Positions 25,201-34,040 of a DNA stretch of 64,000 nt are shown piece by piece; the stretch's first letter is position 1, and each line of letters starts with the position of its first letter. Where the stretch lies: assembly GCA_030035585.1 (NCBI GenBank), contig CM057482.1, positions 11,829,001-11,893,000 on the forward strand, in the 5' to 3' direction. The notes below the pieces were generated by a model that saw only the letters and a program-made list of their open reading frames with translations, had not been told where the DNA came from and searched no databases. The DNA comes from Dugong dugon. Its lineage: Eukaryota; Chordata; Mammalia; Sirenia; Dugongidae. Made by a program: the position numbers and the translations under genes.

Positions 25201-25958
25201 ATGGTTCAGGTTTGGGATTAAAGGTGCTGCTTACCTAAAAAATAAAGATGGTTTAGTGCTCTCCTGTGGCCCAGATAGCCGTTCTGAATGGAAACCAGGA
25301 TCCCTTCAACGATTTCAAAACAAAATTACCTCAACCACAACCGGAGGGGACTCTCTTACGTTCCATTTGTTTGACCATGTGACAGTAAGTCTGTATTTAT
25401 ATTGAGTATTGTTTTCAGTGGCGCCCTAGTGGCTCAGTGGTTATGAGCTCAGTTGCTAACCAAAAGATCGGCACTTCGATTTACCAGCTGCTCTTTGGAA
25501 ACCCTATGGGGCAGTTCTACTCTGTCCTGTAGGGGCACCATGAGTCAGAATCAACTCGAAGGCAACAGGTTTTGTTTTGGTTTTTATTGTTTTCAATATA
25601 AAGAACAAAGTGTGTGATTTAGTAATACGCATCTTCTCCTCTATGATAGGTAAGGATATCTGTACAGACCTCACGTTGCCATTCTGATACAATCAGGCTT
25701 GAAATAATAAGCAACAAACCATACATGATACCAAATACAGAACTTTCTCATCAGAGTCCTCTCTTGCTCAAGAGTGAGTTAGTGAAAGAAGTAACTAAAT
25801 CTGTGGAGGAAGCTCAGCTTGCCCAAGAAGTCAAAGTAAACACCATTCAGGAAGAATATCAAGAATATTGCCAAACAAAGGGAAGAAGCCTATACATGCT
25901 TCTGGAGGAGATAAGAGACCTGGCTCTCCTGGATGTTTCAAACGATCATGGAACGTGA
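1388..25958 (+). CDS. DIS3L: DIS3L, DIS3-like exosome 3'-5' exoribonuclease 1 (15 coding exons, 5' part missing)
   Basis: Spliced coding sequence: join of 1388-1516, 4684-4819, 7968-8144, 10437-10515, 11433-11612, 13670-13839, 14946-15107, 17599-17846, 18388-18480, 20242-20775, 22608-22762, 22866-23041, 24504-24649, 25210-25384 and 25650-25958. It totals 2869 nt: one base finishing an Arg codon, then 955 residues and a TGA. I recall human DIS3L as 1054 residues, so about 99 N-terminal residues are off the left edge. Every junction is GT-AG and phases match. The family is RNase II/R: a PIN-like N-terminal part, two cold-shock domains, the RNB catalytic domain with its Asp cluster ([11 protein letters not shown]) and [13 protein letters not shown] signature, then an S1 domain. 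Known role: catalytic subunit of the cytoplasmic exosome in 3'-5' mRNA decay; unlike DIS3, the PIN endonuclease is reported inactive. No frameshift or internal stop seen. Residue numbers in the exon entries assume human-like length. Confidence 0.96.
1736..1950 (+). repeat. AfroSINE, variant with longer middle section
   Basis: Starts GGAGTCCCTGGGTGGTGCAA and has the longer middle (CACTCAGAGGCACC...GAAGAAAGGCC) seen also at 49219, followed by a tail ending ATGAGTCAGAGTCAACTGGA. It lies 220 bases after a DIS3L exon. Confidence 0.85.
2078..2326. repeat. 83-bp tandem repeat, three copies
   Basis: The unit beginning GTTTAGGTCCTCCCGAATGC recurs at 2078, 2161 and 2244. Copies 2 and 3 look identical; copy 1 differs by one base (GTCTG against GGCTG) before the last bases of copy 3 diverge. 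It lies in the first DIS3L intron of the window. Confidence 0.95.
2706..3862 (-). mobile_element. RTE-clade LINE fragment (3' half) with broken reverse transcriptase
   Basis: On the minus strand, translation gives RTE/BovB-like reverse transcriptase blocks, including [20 protein letters not shown] and [20 protein letters not shown] with the YADD catalytic motif, but split between frames (3860-3552 and 3738-3343). The 3' end (rc of GCCATCGAGTCGGTTCTGAC) resembles the AfroSINE tail. Inactive copy in a DIS3L intron. Confidence 0.9.
3863..4683. other. DIS3L intron, no clear element
   Basis: Unique-looking intronic sequence. I see no repeat or RNA gene. Confidence 0.4.
4684..4819 (+). CDS. DIS3L: DIS3L coding exon, PIN-like region (about residues 142-187)
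   Basis: Acceptor GTTCTAG and donor GTATTT. Translation runs [20 protein letters not shown] then [20 protein letters not shown], ending on a complete Lys codon. This is the end of the PIN-like domain. Confidence 0.95.
5543..5663 (-). repeat. AfroSINE fragment
   Basis: Reverse-strand tail and middle (GTCGAGTCAACTCCAACTCA, GAACTGCCCCATAGGGTTTC), preceded by an A-rich run that would be its 3' end on the minus strand. The tRNA-like head is missing. Confidence 0.8.
5665..5925 (-). repeat. MIR SINE
   Basis: Contains the conserved MIR core on the reverse strand (AACTTGCCCAGGGTCATACA, GCTGGAAAGTGGTAGAGCTG) and ends in the tRNA-like head (TTAACCACGAGGCTATACTG). Confidence 0.88.
5926..7967. other. 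DIS3L intron, mostly unassigned
   Basis: Holds an AT dinucleotide microsatellite (about 6260-6292) followed by a T/G run, and otherwise sequence I cannot assign. No exon between 4819 and 7968 is needed to keep the DIS3L frame. Confidence 0.4.
7968..8144 (+). CDS. DIS3L: DIS3L coding exon (about residues 188-246)
   Basis: Acceptor AATGTAG and donor GTGAGG; a phase-0 exon of exactly 59 codons. It opens [20 protein letters not shown], contains a charged linker ([20 protein letters not shown]) and ends GIKSGRYIQ, leading into the first cold-shock domain. Confidence 0.95.
8515..9705 (-). mobile_element. L1 LINE 3' end
   Basis: The right part (CATTGCATAGTATTCCATTG, CCATTCATCTGTTGATGGG) is the reverse complement of the end of L1 ORF2. 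The left part is a long 3' UTR that also occurs, in the other direction, at 16270-17035 (for example CTACTCACCAAAGTAGGATG and its complement). Antisense to DIS3L, in an intron. Confidence 0.85.
10000..10057. repeat. MER5A-like hAT transposon remnant
   Basis: The sequence around CTCTCGGGTGATACTTATGC and GTTTGAGAACCACTGCA resembles the terminal part of MER5A-type hAT-Charlie elements. Short and old. Confidence 0.5.
10437..10515 (+). CDS. DIS3L: DIS3L coding exon, cold-shock domain 1 (about residues 247-272)
   Basis: Acceptor TTTCAG and donor GTGCAG; 79 nt. It encodes [20 protein letters not shown] then ASSKDS, with one base of the next Asp codon. This short exon is in the RNA-binding first cold-shock domain. 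Confidence 0.94.
10711..10917 (-). repeat. MIR SINE
   Basis: Reverse-strand MIR core (AAGTAACTTGCCCAGTGCCA, TGAGTGGCAGAGCTGAGC) ending TACCCTGCACTGCC. In the intron between two cold-shock-domain exons of DIS3L. Confidence 0.82.
11433..11612 (+). CDS. DIS3L: DIS3L coding exon, cold-shock domain 1 (about residues 273-332)
   Basis: Acceptor CACAG and donor GTGAGC. It encodes [20 protein letters not shown] followed by [16 protein letters not shown], then an acidic Ser-rich linker ending SSEPMPT. The GDVVVVEL strand is typical of the cold-shock fold of RNase II-family enzymes. Confidence 0.95.
11810..13115 (+). mobile_element. L2 LINE 3' half
   Basis: Contains typical L2 stretches: CTTGTCAAGGTCACCAGTGA, CTCCAATGGCTGCTTCCTGT, AAACCCAAAGTCCTTACCAT, and the 3' end with CACCTAGAACAGCCTCGTG. 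Ancient; the apparent ORFs within it are fragments without a host function. Confidence 0.8.
13670..13839 (+). CDS. DIS3L: DIS3L coding exon, between cold-shock domains 1 and 2 (about residues 333-389)
   Basis: Acceptor CCAAAG and donor GTAGCT. It encodes [20 protein letters not shown], then [20 protein letters not shown] and TQQAEALQ, ending in phase 0. No internal stop. Confidence 0.95.
13840..14945. other. DIS3L intron, no recognised element
   Basis: Holds a short C run near 14570 and an A run after it. Otherwise nothing I can assign. Confidence 0.4.
14946..15107 (+). CDS. DIS3L: DIS3L coding exon, cold-shock domain 2 (about residues 390-443)
   Basis: Acceptor GTGTAG and donor GTCAGA; phase-0 exon of 54 codons. 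It encodes [20 protein letters not shown], then [20 protein letters not shown] and a short tail ending PFSEAQ. This is the second cold-shock (OB) domain before the catalytic RNB domain. Confidence 0.95.
15660..16185 (-). mobile_element. Old L1 fragment, probable
   Basis: A/T-rich sequence with reverse-strand features of old L1 3' regions (GGCATTTATGCTGTTTGATT, CCTTTTGATTATTTCCTTGG). Boundaries and strand are approximate. Confidence 0.45.
16270..17035 (+). mobile_element. L1 LINE 3' UTR
   Basis: Contains TCCTACTTTGGTGAGTGGCT and AGATGCATCAATTGGTCCCA, whose complements occur in the copy at 8515-9705, and ends AATAAAAAAAAATTT as a poly(A) tail. The 5' end is truncated. Sense to DIS3L. Confidence 0.82.
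17320..17460 (+). repeat. L2 3'-end fragment
   Basis: GTTAGACTGTAAGGTACCCC, then CCATGTCTTTCC and ATTAGGCACCTAATGAGTAA follow the pattern of L2 3' ends. It ends about 140 bases before the DIS3L exon with the catalytic Asp cluster. Confidence 0.6.
17599..17846 (+). CDS. DIS3L: DIS3L coding exon carrying the RNB catalytic Asp cluster (about residues 444-526)
   Basis: Acceptor GAACAG and donor GTAATG. The exon starts [20 protein letters not shown] and continues into [20 protein letters not shown], where the spaced Asp residues are the magnesium-binding cluster of the RNB active site. The following [11 protein letters not shown] is another conserved RNB block. All catalytic Asp residues are kept, so the enzyme should be active. 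Confidence 0.96.
18388..18480 (+). CDS. DIS3L: DIS3L coding exon, RNB domain (about residues 526-556)
   Basis: Acceptor TCACAG and donor GTGAGT; 93 nt. It encodes [20 protein letters not shown] then [10 protein letters not shown], with the flanking Arg codons split. The tract [14 protein letters not shown] matches the RNB block that follows the catalytic Asp motif in this family. Confidence 0.94.
18929..18961. repeat. AT dinucleotide microsatellite
   Basis: Alternating A and T with CATACATATACATA before it; immediately left of an AfroSINE. Confidence 0.9.
18969..19121 (+). repeat. AfroSINE
   Basis: Intact-looking head with A box (GTGGCACAGTGGTTAAGAGC) and B box (AGTTCGAATCC), then CTCCTTGGAAACC and tail ATGAGTCAGAATCGACTCGG ending in a GGTTT-rich tract. 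A short deletion removes part of the middle (CCTATGGGGCAGTT). Confidence 0.9.
19190..19790 (-). mobile_element. Old L1 fragment
   Basis: Typical reverse-strand L1M-type 3' sequence, for example GGATAAATTCCTAGAAGTGG, CCTCACCAACACATATGTTG and GGGAGCTCTTTATATATTAA. In the intron before the largest DIS3L exon. Confidence 0.7.
20242..20775 (+). CDS. DIS3L: DIS3L largest coding exon, RNB domain (about residues 557-735)
   Basis: Acceptor TTGTAG and donor GTATTC; 534 nt. It begins [20 protein letters not shown] and includes [20 protein letters not shown] and [20 protein letters not shown]. This is the core of the RNB domain. The frame stays open for about 100 codons past the donor, into an L1-derived segment that begins about 80 bases downstream. 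Confidence 0.97.
20855..21345 (-). mobile_element. L1 LINE 3' UTR fragment close to a DIS3L exon
   Basis: Shares with the 8515-9705 copy the order TAGGTGAAAATTTATACAGC, GTGTCAGCACTC, TTGCTTTTGGGCAAATGTTG and GTAGCACGTTCCTTAC. It begins about 80 bases after the exon ending at 20775, antisense to DIS3L. Confidence 0.82.
21780..21990 (-). repeat. MIR SINE
   Basis: Reverse-strand MIR core: AGAGGTTAAGTAGCTTGCCT, GCACAGCTAGTCAGGAGCAG and GATTTGAATCCAAGTCTG. Confidence 0.85.
22608..22762 (+). CDS. DIS3L: DIS3L coding exon, RNB domain (about residues 735-786)
   Basis: Acceptor TGTCAG and donor GTAAGT. It encodes [40 protein letters not shown] and [11 protein letters not shown], ending one base into a Gly codon. 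The next intron is only 103 nt. Confidence 0.95.
22866..23041 (+). CDS. DIS3L: DIS3L coding exon with the RNB signature (about residues 787-845)
   Basis: Acceptor TAAAG and donor GTAAGA. It encodes [20 protein letters not shown] followed by [13 protein letters not shown] and ends [11 protein letters not shown]. The block [14 protein letters not shown] is the RNase II-family signature with its paired Arg residues. From memory, human DIS3L has Ser where this has Pro after Tyr; Pro is common at that position in other family members. Confidence 0.95.
23565..23765. repeat. hAT-type DNA transposon remnant (MER20-like)
   Basis: AGTCGCGCCAGCCACATTTA, CAATAGCCACGTGTGGCTCG and TGGCTCCCTGTTGCACAAGG resemble MER20-type hAT-Charlie elements. 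Family assignment is from memory. Confidence 0.55.
24020..24247 (+). repeat. AfroSINE with an internal 24-A run
   Basis: Head degraded; middle GGTTGGTGGTTCAAACCCAC and tail GTTGCTATGAGTCGGAATCG are clear. A run of 24 A (24151-24174) sits in the middle, between AAGATTACAGG and CCTGTGGAGCAGTTC, where other copies read AAGATTACAGCCTTGGAAACC. Confidence 0.85.
24504..24649 (+). CDS. DIS3L: DIS3L coding exon, RNB to S1 transition (about residues 846-894)
   Basis: Acceptor TTCCAG and donor GTATGT. It encodes [20 protein letters not shown] then [20 protein letters not shown] and FIP, with a split Arg codon. The [16 protein letters not shown] strand opens the C-terminal S1 RNA-binding domain. Confidence 0.94.
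24764..24940 (-). mobile_element. RTE LINE 3'-end fragment
   Basis: GTGCTGTCATTTCCGACTCA to CATCTCGTTGAGGGTCTTCC matches the 3' end of the RTE copies at 2706 and 50605. Strongly 5'-truncated. Confidence 0.8.
25210..25384 (+). CDS. DIS3L: DIS3L coding exon, S1 domain (about residues 894-952)
   Basis: Acceptor GTTCAG and donor GTAAGT. It encodes [20 protein letters not shown], then [20 protein letters not shown] and TFHLFDHVT, ending in phase 0. The middle of the S1-like domain. Confidence 0.95.
25420..25580 (+). repeat. AfroSINE
   Basis: Head CCTAGTGGCTCAGTGGTTAT, then CTCTTTGGAAACCCTATGGG and tail CATGAGTCAGAATCAACTCG. It sits 36 bases after a DIS3L donor and 70 bases before the next exon, so it fills most of that short intron. 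Confidence 0.9.
25650..25958 (+). CDS. DIS3L: DIS3L last coding exon with stop (about residues 953-1054)
   Basis: Acceptor GATAG. Translation starts [20 protein letters not shown], ending the S1 domain, followed by an acidic helical tail ([20 protein letters not shown], then [20 protein letters not shown]) and TGA at 25956-25958. Confidence 0.95.
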   Translation, partial: VRISVQTSRCHSDTIRLEIISNKPYMIPNTELSHQSPLLLKSELVKEVTKSVEEAQLAQEVKVNTIQEEYQEYCQTKGRSLYMLLEEIRDLALLDVSNDHGT

Positions 25959-26255
25959 AATGCTCTGAGTTCATTAAAGGAGCTTTCTCTTCTGTAAATG
26001 TTTAACTTCGCCTCAACATTAACACCTAATTTTGTGTGTCAGCCGATGTTCTCGTCCATCAGGATTGGGTAGATGTTTCACATGTGTAAAATGTTCTCAT
26101 AATTAATTAAAGTTGCTTTAAATGAAGTGTAGAGTTCGCTATGGAAACTGATTTCTCAGTGAATACTAATAGTATATGGTATACTATATAGCAATGGTGG
26201 CTCTGACAGCCACATTGCCAGCTTTTAATAAACCCAGAATTAATTTTTGGTTGTC
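25959..26255 (+). other. DIS3L: DIS3L 3' untranslated region with poly(A) signal
   Basis: Short A/T-rich 3' UTR after the stop. A canonical AATAAA lies at 26227-26232, so cleavage is expected at about 26245-26260. ATTAAA variants also occur just after the stop near 25972 and near 26106. The exact 3' end is inferred. Confidence 0.65.
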
Positions 26256-26259
26256 TTGT

Positions 26260-28135
26260 CAAATCAGTTCTTTCAAAATAATTTTTATTGCTTCCAATAA
26301 TTGCTACCCTGGGCCATTTGGGTCCCAGACCCTTTGACGTCTGTCAGATTGACTCTTCAGTCACTTTCAGATAAGAAGACTCAGTTTGTCCACCTATCCA
26401 CTTTAAAACTATTTCATATTTGACTCAAAGCCCCCCAGCCCCCCACCAGTTGGGGATAGGGCATAGGGTGGGAGAATATAGATGAGGTTTCTCTCAAACC
26501 TCCCTTCCCACTCTCCCATTTCTTGAGTACTCCTCCGACGATGAGGCTGGGGCCCAAGGTGCACTGGCTTTCCTCTCATTGGAAACTATGTGACTTTGCC
26601 AGTTAGCCTACCACTGGATAGGTAGCTCTTTACTCTTAGTTATCTCCTCTAATCCAGTTGAGGGTGGGCAGAAACCTGAACAGACTCTGCTGAGCAGAAA
26701 ATGAATCCTAAGCAGTTTCTCTAGGCATCGGGCATACCTAGAGGCTGAGCTACATTTTCTAGCTGACCCTTATAGGCAGCAACAAGCCACCATCCTCTGT
26801 GGCACACACCTCTTTGCCCATCACTAGGGCAGTCTCCAGGAAGCCCACCCTCCCATCCCTATGTTCCTGTGCTCAACTTCTAGCTTTTCAACCAAACCAC
26901 CTTTGTCACTCCCCATCCCCACCTGAAGTCAGCAAGCCTGAAGAGAACGAGATGCCTGCCTTCCCTGCTTTGTGTGTGGAGCCACCTTTAGCACTGTCAC
27001 CCCAGCCTTTCCCCAAGGGAAACACAAACACTAGTTTCTCACAAAAGGTAACCACCTTCCCAGTCTAGTTGGTAAAAACTAGTTTAACCTTCCCCTCCTC
27101 AACCTAACTGGGAATCTCTTGCCAGGAACCAGACTTTGTTTTGAACTTGGTTGTCAACAAGGTGCCTTCTCTGTAATTACTCCCTCTACCAAGTAAGTTA
27201 ATAAGCTCAGGCAGGGGAAGGACTCTAGTGGGGTCCTCTCACCATCCAGCCTTAACTCCTCTAGCCTATATTCAGGGGTCCTCTCACCATCCAGCCTTAA
27301 CTCCTCTAGCCTATATTCACCATTCCCAAGTCTTCCTTATTTCCTAAATCTTCATTTCTCTGTCACTATTGTACGTGTTCTTCCCAATTCTTGCAATTTG
27401 CTCTGCCAACTCAAAGGTCACTCCTGTGAACTCCTAAGTCCTCTGTATCCCCCAAGACACTATGCAAACTGCTCTCCAACTAGTCGGTCAGAGAGAGCAG
27501 TGCCCTATTCTTTGAAGTTGTATATTTAGCACCTATACAGGCCACGCAATGTATGTCTCTCATGTGACCTTTCAAATATTAAAGTGACGACTCTGAATAC
27601 ACATAAATACGTGGAGACCTTAAACATTTTACCAGAAGTGTAAACTGCAGTACTAAATGGTGATGAGAAATGTTCATAAAGCCTCTAGAGTTTGTAAAAT
27701 AATTTTTACTTCTTTTAAAAAATGGACATTAATATTCAATAAATATTTACATCTTAAAACATCACCCAATTTAGTGAAAACAATGCATCCAGTGACACAT
27801 TAGCTGCAGAAATTGCTTATTAGCTACTAATTTTATGAAGTCATATTCATCTGTGTAAAAATAAACATTGAAGAGAATAAATAGTAACTAAAGTTAATAA
27901 GTAAATGATGAGCATAATTGTAAATAAATACCAGCATAAATACCAGATTTTAAACAGGACGCTGCAAAAGTTTTACTAGGTAAGGATTTTCACTCAAAGT
28001 AGACAAAATACTGTAGACAGTAACCCCAAACCTGGAGAACAGCAAGTTAACAGACACATTTTCTCTCTGAGCTGAGGCCTATCCAACTTCAGTAACATCA
28101 TTTTTGGGTGCAACATAAAGTTACTATTGCACACT
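26260..28135. other. Interval between convergent DIS3L and TIPIN
   Basis: Holds no recognisable gene. There is a perfect 45-bp tandem duplication near 27230-27318. The part just left of the TIPIN stop must be TIPIN 3' UTR, but I found no canonical AATAAA or ATTAAA on the minus strand between about 27000 and 28135, so the TIPIN 3' end is not placed. Confidence 0.5.
27230..27318. repeat. 45-bp tandem duplication
   Basis: GGGGTCCTCTCACCATCCAG...CTATATTCA occurs twice head to tail, at 27230 and 27275, with no difference that I see. It lies between DIS3L and TIPIN. Confidence 0.93.
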
Positions 28136-28308
28136 TCAAAAGGATTGGTTCAGGTTTAATTCCTCCTCTACGTTCACAGTATTGTCAGCATCATGATGTG
28201 GGTTTTCTAGAATGCCTTCATTCCATCCGTTTGTCTCCTCCTCTTTTTGATCTTCACTTGTATTAACCTCTCCAACTGTCTCTGCCCTGGGTGTGTCCAT
28301 TAACGAGT
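28136..28308 (-). CDS. TIPIN: TIPIN last coding exon with stop, residues 228-284
   Basis: Acceptor TTTCAG. It encodes [20 protein letters not shown] then an acidic tail ending ELNLNQSF and TGA at 28138-28136. The first codons past the stop still resemble the human C-terminal extension but hold two more stops (TAG, TAA), so this protein lacks the last stretch of human TIPIN. Confidence 0.92.
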
Positions 28309-29136
28309 CTGAAAGAGAGGTCGTCACCATTATTGCCCATTAGAAACACATGATCCAATCTTCTCTGATAAATACAAATACCTCCACAAGCTAAGGTCAA
28401 CAGAAATGAAATCTATGATCACTTCATGTTAATTATGACCATTTTCTTTTAAATAAACCCACCTTTATAGATGTAAAAGTTTATTTAAAAATGCAAAAGG
28501 GTTTTGAAAGGTACTAAATTCAACCTCTTGAGGCATAGCCAAATGTAACAGTACACTCAAAATCAGAACTACTAGAAAGACGGTTTTAAAAAAAAAAATC
28601 AAATGCACTTAGCAGTTGTATATCAAAGTGATCTACAGTAAAGAAAATTTAAGATACTTGTTTGTATTTGGGCAAATTTTAAAGTCATATAAATAGAAGA
28701 CAAGCCTTAATTCTTATTGCCAGGTATACTTTGAGGATGACAGTAAGGAAGCATAGGAGTTATATCCTTATGCAATTTTTCACACAGTACTAATAAAGTA
28801 TCTATTTGTAAAGATAAAAATGAAATCCACTTTAATTGAAAAAAATCATAGTAATTTCATCACACTGAATAACTTTTACTTGAATTTTATTATCTTGGGT
28901 GAAACATGTTTTACAACATGGTATCTTACTAGTTACTATAATTCTTATTTTCCCATTTTAAAAGGAAAAACTGGATTTGAAATTAAGATTTTATATGCAA
29001 TACTGCTCACTTAATTCAACACCAATTTGTAGTTATCTTTAAATACAGTTTTAACAAACCTAGTGATCTAGTTTCCAAACCCAGTTTTTTTTTTTTTTGT
29101 AGGCTGTCTTCCGTGTGTGTGCGTGTGCGCGCGTGC

Positions 29137-29170
<34 letters not shown>

Positions 29171-29765
29171 TTTCCAAACAGGACCACACCCACAGGTATA
29201 GGGGTTCCTACAGGTATGTAGGATCCCAGTGCCTATTTTGAGGGACACAATTCAATCCATAACACAGGCCCACGGTGTTGTGACACTCCTAGTGCTCAGA
29301 TGAAAAAGACCTGTGGCTCAGACAGGTTAAGTCTAGGTCCACAGTGGAGGGAGGGGAGCCAGATACCCAGTCTGTTTCTAAAACTAACTTTAAGGCAGTT
29401 TCAAAAGGGAGAGGAGATGCTACTGACAAGCAAACTAACAACCACCAAAAGTGACAGCTCACAACAGAAGTAACGCAACTGCAATAAAAAGCATTTTAGG
29501 ACATATTCACATCACAGCAAACACCTCTAAAATCCTCAACGGGTGGAAAAGGCATTTTATCTGCTTAGGAGAGTACCATAATAATTAATGTTCACAATTA
29601 TGATCCTAAAGGTGAAATTATGTGTCATATGCTTTAAGGAGTCAGAAAGAATATACTTTTGAAGGATTCAGAATCAATTTTAAATGATTAAAAATAATCT
29701 TTAAGAGGTACTTGGCTGCTGTCCAGAAAAACTTCTTGGACTTATTTATTCTTTGTGGATTCCAA

Positions 29766-29829
<64 letters not shown>

Positions 29830-32800
29830 CAACTCTCTCTCAAATATATTGCATCACATTTTTCTATTCCTGGAGGTATTTTATTTTGGGGGACAGTAGA
29901 GAAGTTAAAATTCTAACATGCCCTTGGTATATTAATGGTAGCACATAAAACCCAGCGTAAAATTTACCATTTCCTAGGGACTGACTGTTACTCAGGAGCT
30001 TTGCCTGCCTTCTTTCCAAGGCCAGTTGTTTATTTCTCTCAATTCTTTGCTGTTGCTCTTCTGTTAGGGCTCTACTTGACTCAGAAGCAAACCTTTCACT
30101 TTCAGATGAGTTTGTCAAAAACGGATCTAATTCAGTAGCAGTTACATCATCGCCATTATTTTCCCCGACTTCATCTGTAGTTAGAAAAGAAACAGTTAAC
30201 ATGTACATCTAGTGTTAGACTAGTTAGAGAAAGACCTTGTACAGCTATTAATTGAAAATCAGTTTAAAGTGGCAAGATACCAGACCTGAAGAAACCATTT
30301 GTGAGGTATGAGAATGGAGCGAATGAATGCATGGTTGATTCAAATAACTATTTATAAATCACTTTAAAAGAGACATTTTAAATTAAACAGAAATACTAAT
30401 TAACAAATATGCATGAAAGGAAACGTTCTCAGTTATGATTAAAAATATTTTAGATAGTACTTGGGCTAATAAAAGAGTTTGAAGAACACAAACCATATTT
30501 TTGTTCTACATTAAACCAACATATTTAATAGCCTGCGATAGTGTCTGTGTGGTACACAGTAATTATTTTATATAGGCTATGTTCTTTTATAGGGCAAACA
30601 CAGACACAAAATGAAAAAGGAAAAGAAATTTAGAGATCTGTGGACATATTTCCAAGCTAATTAAAAAAAAAAAAAATTCAGTGTTCTCTACATTATTAGC
30701 CTTAACAAGTTCTTAAAGCTCTGATACCAATTATCTTAAAGTAGGATGACCTCAAAATAGTGACAGTGGTAAAAAAAAAAAAAAAGTGTGTAGGAATCCT
30801 AAACCAATAGGATGTAATCCTATTTGGAAACAGAGTTTTCTTTGTTATGTTAATAAGCCCATATCAGTGCAAGGTGTGTTCTAAACCTAATCCCTTCTGA
30901 GTTAAAAGGATTGGCTTAGGCACAGAGATACAGCAAGCACAAATGGGGGAGGGAAGATAAATGAAATGAGGATTGACAAAGAATTGAGCAACTCCAGGGC
31001 TAAAGATGCTGAGACAAGGAGCTTCTCCCAGAGCTGACAAAGAGCCTTCTCCTATATCAGTGCCCTGAATTTGGACTTCTAGCATCCTCAACTGTGAGAA
31101 AATAAACTTTTGTTCTTTAAAGCCAAAAATATATATATACATATATATATATTGACAGTGGTTTGGAAAGTGAATATTAGATCCTCCATTTATATTTTAT
31201 TCAAGAATTAGGAAAAATTAAGTTTTACTACCTTATGTTTAAAATAAGGATTGACACTGATGGACTGTCACTTGTCCATATGGCAGAGTTACTGTCTTGT
31301 TTTTGAGCTACTCAAAAAGAGCACTGGCAGCTCAGCTCCATGCTGCAGAAGGGTAGGGCAGTCGGGCCCTCACTCACTTAGTCATTTCAGCATATCCTGA
31401 CATACAGATGTTTCTGAATGCCCAGTTAAGTAGACTGACAGATATATCTAGTTTAAAACAAAACAACCCAATAAAATGCACAAAAAGATTTTTTGCAAAA
31501 TAACAAAACACCTGCAGATAGAAGGTAACAGAAGCACAAGCCAAGCTGAAGAAAATGAAAGAGCTGACACCTCACTTTCTACATCAGCCACATTATTGGG
31601 TTAAAAAACCGTAACTCCATCAGATCTGACAAGTAGGACAAAAAATTCAAAACCATTTGAAATATGAATTTACATATACTATCCTTGTCCTGTGTATATT
31701 TTGTGCCTTGAGATACTAGCTAATGACAGTAATCACAATGAGTAAAATGTTTAGAACATGAAGACAAACTCTTACACTTATTCCAGTGAAGTTTAAAAAT
31801 CATACTATACTTAATCCAAACCTTTACAATCCAAACTCCTTTTGAGGTTTCTTCCTTAGTAGTGAAAGACAAAAAAATCTACACTTTTCCTTTCTGACAT
31901 GGGAAAAAATATAACAAGAAACTACATTCTTTTGTCAGGAAATATTGATTGAATACATATAGAAAACATTGCTGTAGAAGTTAAGAAACATGTATTAGAA
32001 CCAATTATGCTATATAGGGGGTTTCCAATATGCTTCACCTTACAGGGCCTACAGGATTCTGAATTGATCATGATGAAATACACACGAAGAACTACTTCTT
32101 TGTGAGCCACAAAAGGAAAGATATCTTCAAAAGTAAATGACCTCCTTAATATGGAAAAACAAGGCAAACAAAAGTATTGATGGAGAGCAGCTTGCTTCTT
32201 TGACTATGATAAAAATGAGATTTAAAAAAAAAGATTAGCATCAAATATAAAATGGATTCACTGCAACAATCACAGGCAAGCTATTATGGTAAAGAATCTG
32301 AAGCCAGAAATATTCAATGTGCTACAGAACGCCATCGTCATAGTACAGACAAGGAAGGAATAGATAAGTAAATTATATAGAATTAAAGGGGAATGAATGC
32401 TATGGAGGAAAAAAAAACTAGGAACGAGGGAGATGAAATGTTAATAGCGTGGTCAGAGGGGACTTCACTGAGTGGACGTTTGAGCACAGTTTGAACAGGA
32501 TAAGAAAGCCAAGCAGATTTGGGTGGGGAGGGGGCAGAAGCAGGGAGGCAGATAATATTCCAGGCAAAATGAGTAGCCAATGCAAACGCCATAAAAGATA
32601 AACGTGCCTGGAACATCAAGGAGCAGCTACGGGAGAGGGTGGCTGACGCAGCCTGAGTGAGAGGGAAACGGAAAGAGCTAGCTGGTCAGAGAGGCAGGGG
32701 CATGGGGTGCGCGCGCAGGGGAAAGCAAGACATTATAAAGACTGGCTTTTACTTCTAATGAAATAAGGAACCATTGCGGGACTTTGAGCAGAAGGGTAAC

Positions 32801-34009
32801 GTGACTATGCATTAGAAATATAAAACTGTAACACCTGATTAATTTGTAAGATGTTGACTGAAAACGGGATAGGTGAAAATTTGCTAGTAAACTTCAACAA
32901 AACTCCATGCATTAATGAGGGGATGAGACTGACAAACACCGAGGTTCATTACGTGCAATCAGTGATGCTCTACTCCCACTGGGTTTATGTCTTTGTAAGG
33001 TAAAACCAAGATTTGGGGGGAAAAAAACAAATCTACAACCAGACATTCAAATCACTGTACCACAAATGATAACCCAAGATTTAAAAAAAAAAAAAGTACT
33101 CAGCAGAACATTCAATTGCATTGTTTTCACTCCAAAACTGTTTAGTAGTGTATTTTTGGTGAAAACAAAAAATGTTCATTATACATGGTATCAGTACAGT
33201 AGTACATGTATTTAAAAATAAATAAATAAAATGCTCAGAACAGTTTTATGATTGTGGCTCCTGATTCAAAAGGTCTGGAAAATACTCTCTAATAAAAAAG
33301 GAAATATATTCCTTGAACGCTCTATGTTAGTCGCTTGTAATTCCCTGAATGGTCTGTGTTAACTTATGCCTCTGCACAGGTGGCTCCCTCTAACCACAAT
33401 CACCTCTGCCTGATGTCTACTACTAATCAAAGCAGTCACGACACCTCCTCTGTGAAGCTTTCCCCGCCCCTAGCACAGTTCTACTGACACACGTGAGGTC
33501 GCCCTCAGTCCAAGTCAACTGGTTGGTTGTTGGGTAAAATTAACTACGCTCTCTTCTGCACCCTTCCTGTGCCCAATTCATACTTTTAATTAAGGCATCA
33601 GACTACTGGTGTTGTTACATGTTATATGTCTGCCTCTCTCACTGGTCTGCTAGCCTGGGAAGTAAGGGGCCTTATCTTACTCACCTTCATCCCTGAACCT
33701 TTCGTACATAGCAGGCAGCTCAAAAAGTGTTGCTGAATAAATAAAGTAACCCAGTTATATATGCTGTGGGAATTCGTACAGTAATAACTAATTCCTTTCC
33801 ATATACCAAATCTCAAGCCATCAGTACATACCATACCTTGCCAAAAATTTTAAATCCTAGATTATTTAAATCATCTCCCTTCACACTTTCAAATGCAAGT
33901 TATAAATAACTTTGGAAGAGTCTGTATGTAGAATTTTGTTATTTCCAACAACTATTTTTAAGAGCTATCTTCAGTAACTATTTTCTACCACATCTATTAG
34001 AAGAGTTAA

Positions 34010-34040
<31 letters not shown>

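Noticed and set aside
29642..29948. Open frames reading Val-Cys or Thr-His repeats
   Set aside because: Pure translation of the CA microsatellite.
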